Below are positions 63,083 through 64,000 of a stretch of 64,000 bases of DNA, in pieces (position 1 is the stretch's first letter; the number at the start of each line of letters is the position of its first letter). The position numbers and the translations under genes were made by a program. The notes beneath the pieces are model-generated. The model was not told where the DNA came from. It ran no database searches and saw nothing but the letters and a program-made list of their open reading frames with translations. Source of the DNA: Brachionus manjavacas (lineage: Eukaryota > Rotifera > Eurotatoria > Ploima > Brachionidae); assembly GCA_019054805.1 (NCBI GenBank), contig JAHQIY010000012.1, forward strand, positions 372,001 to 436,000, given 5' to 3'.

Positions 63083-64000
63083 ATGGCTCAATACGACATC
63101 TTGATCTCCAGCATTACGAATGAGAATAAAAATACAAATTATTTGTGGTCCATTATCCGTCCATTGGAAAGAGAATTTCGCACACGGGTGGAGTGGTTGC
63201 ATGTCCATAAAGTTCACAATCCAAACCACTTACGCCTTCCTGAGATTCGTCAACTCGGATATCCATTCAATAGTAGTACAAAGATTGAATGGAATAAGTC
63301 ATCGAGGCCGAGAACTCAACGTAAAAATTAACCCTCTACCGACTCCAGCTCATCGTATAAATTCGGAACATACGCCGAGAGTTCAGACCCTAATAAACGA
63401 ACTACAGTCAAAAGAGGACGAGTGGGAGCTAGAACGTTTGAAGCTTATGGACGAAAAAAGGGATTTGGAAAAGCAATTAGAGCAAACCACCAAATATGCC
63501 ACTCAGTTGGAAAGCCAAATTCAGCAACATCACGTGAACCCAGGGGAAGTTAAATAAAAAATATGGAAACCTTAATAAAAATGAAAGAAGATACCATTAA
63601 GAGATGGAAAAGTAGAGGTCTTAATCGTATGGTACAACTCTCTGAAGCCAACTTGGAAAAATTAAAAGGGGAACTAGCAGCAAAATTGGAGCAAGCTATG
63701 ACCGTCACTGATTTAAAAGCAGAGTTTCTGGAAGCTTCCGAAATTTGTCGGGTACTATCGGATGACAAGGAAAGATTAGAGAGTGAGTTGGACGAGCTAC
63801 GGGTTAAAATGAGCAATTGAGTCAAAGGTACAGTGAGGTAAAATCCCAATTATCGATTAAAGACCATCAGTTGTGTGCGCAAAAGAAACAATTACACTCC
63901 GCAACTCAGAGAGTCGAGCAATTGGAGGAGGAAAATGAGGAGTTGCATGGTCGCCTAGAACAAGAGGAGCCGTTGAAGTGTCCGGTCTGCCTTGAGATCT
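63083..64000 (+). pseudogene. RRM + coiled coil + RING reading frame with frameshifts, cut by window end
   Basis: An ATG at 63083 starts AQYDILISSITNENK. A shift of frame near 63215 gives TTYAFLRFVNSD...RLNGISHRGRELNVKI, which together look like the two halves of an RRM (beta1 and the RNP1-containing half). The same frame then becomes a coiled coil (LINELQSKEDEWELERLKLM...QTTKYATQLESQI) to a stop at 63555-63557. A second coiled-coil frame runs 63563-63820 and a third from about 63812 to the edge, ending EQEEPLKCPVCLEI, the first Cys pair of a C3HC4 RING finger. Base composition is clearly GC-richer than the surroundings. It may be a degraded host gene, an extra ORF of the adjacent Gypsy element, or a gene with sequence errors. 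Confidence 0.45.

Noticed and set aside
1-64000. CRISPR array, operons, ribosomal RNA genes
   Set aside because: No regularly spaced repeats, no Shine-Dalgarno-linked gene clusters and no rRNA-like segments were seen; spliced genes show a eukaryotic source.

Overview
The window is a piece of an A+T-rich animal nuclear genome. Spliced genes with short GT-AG introns (about 50-80 nt), a cilium/centriole gene (CEP162), an N-terminal RASSF gene, a cytoplasmic poly(A)-binding protein, secreted WAP, PAN and LamG-type proteins, and abundant LINE, Tc1/mariner, pogo, hAT, Harbinger, MULE-like and Gypsy elements all point to a small-genome metazoan. A monogonont rotifer is my best guess, but this is inference and cannot be proved from the window. 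There is no prokaryotic signature and no CRISPR array.

Layout. 1-13 kb: a head-to-head inverted duplication of a phospholipase B1-like gene. The left copy runs off the window edge; the right copy is complete (11238-12943, 10 exons). The arms (1-1505 and 10169-11633) enclose about 8.7 kb that holds a two-WAP-domain secreted gene (5720-6256) and transposon debris, and they break inside a hAT transposase C-terminus. 13-22 kb: LINE fragments, a tRNA-derived SINE, a single-exon RASSF gene (15330-16253), a decayed Harbinger/ISL2EU-like transposase and a LINE with an internal deletion. 22.3-35.7 kb: CEP162, four exons, with a perfect RFX X-box 71 nt upstream of its ATG. Its third intron (8.2 kb) is packed with nested transposons. 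36-38.6 kb: TIR elements. 38.9-41.6 kb: poly(A)-binding protein on the minus strand. 42-46.5 kb: pogo, LINE and MULE-like elements. 46.4-53.3 kb: a second inverted gene pair, two tail-to-tail secreted PAN/LamG-like genes about 4 kb apart, with an Asn/Ser-rich secreted protein gene between them. 53.7-58.5 kb: nested LINE, Tc1, hAT, SWIM-type and pogo remnants. 58.8-62.8 kb: a decayed Gypsy-type pol. 63.1-64.0 kb: an unusual RRM + coiled-coil + RING reading frame with frameshifts, cut by the window end.

How things fit together. Host genes are compact and separated by transposon-derived sequence. Both inverted gene duplications have a breakpoint inside a DNA transposon. Near-identity of introns and promoters in the duplicated arms shows recent duplication or ongoing gene conversion. 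The PAN/LamG pair changes abruptly from about 99 percent identity to strong divergence inside exon 3. The CEP162 X-box links this region to the conserved RFX ciliary gene programme.
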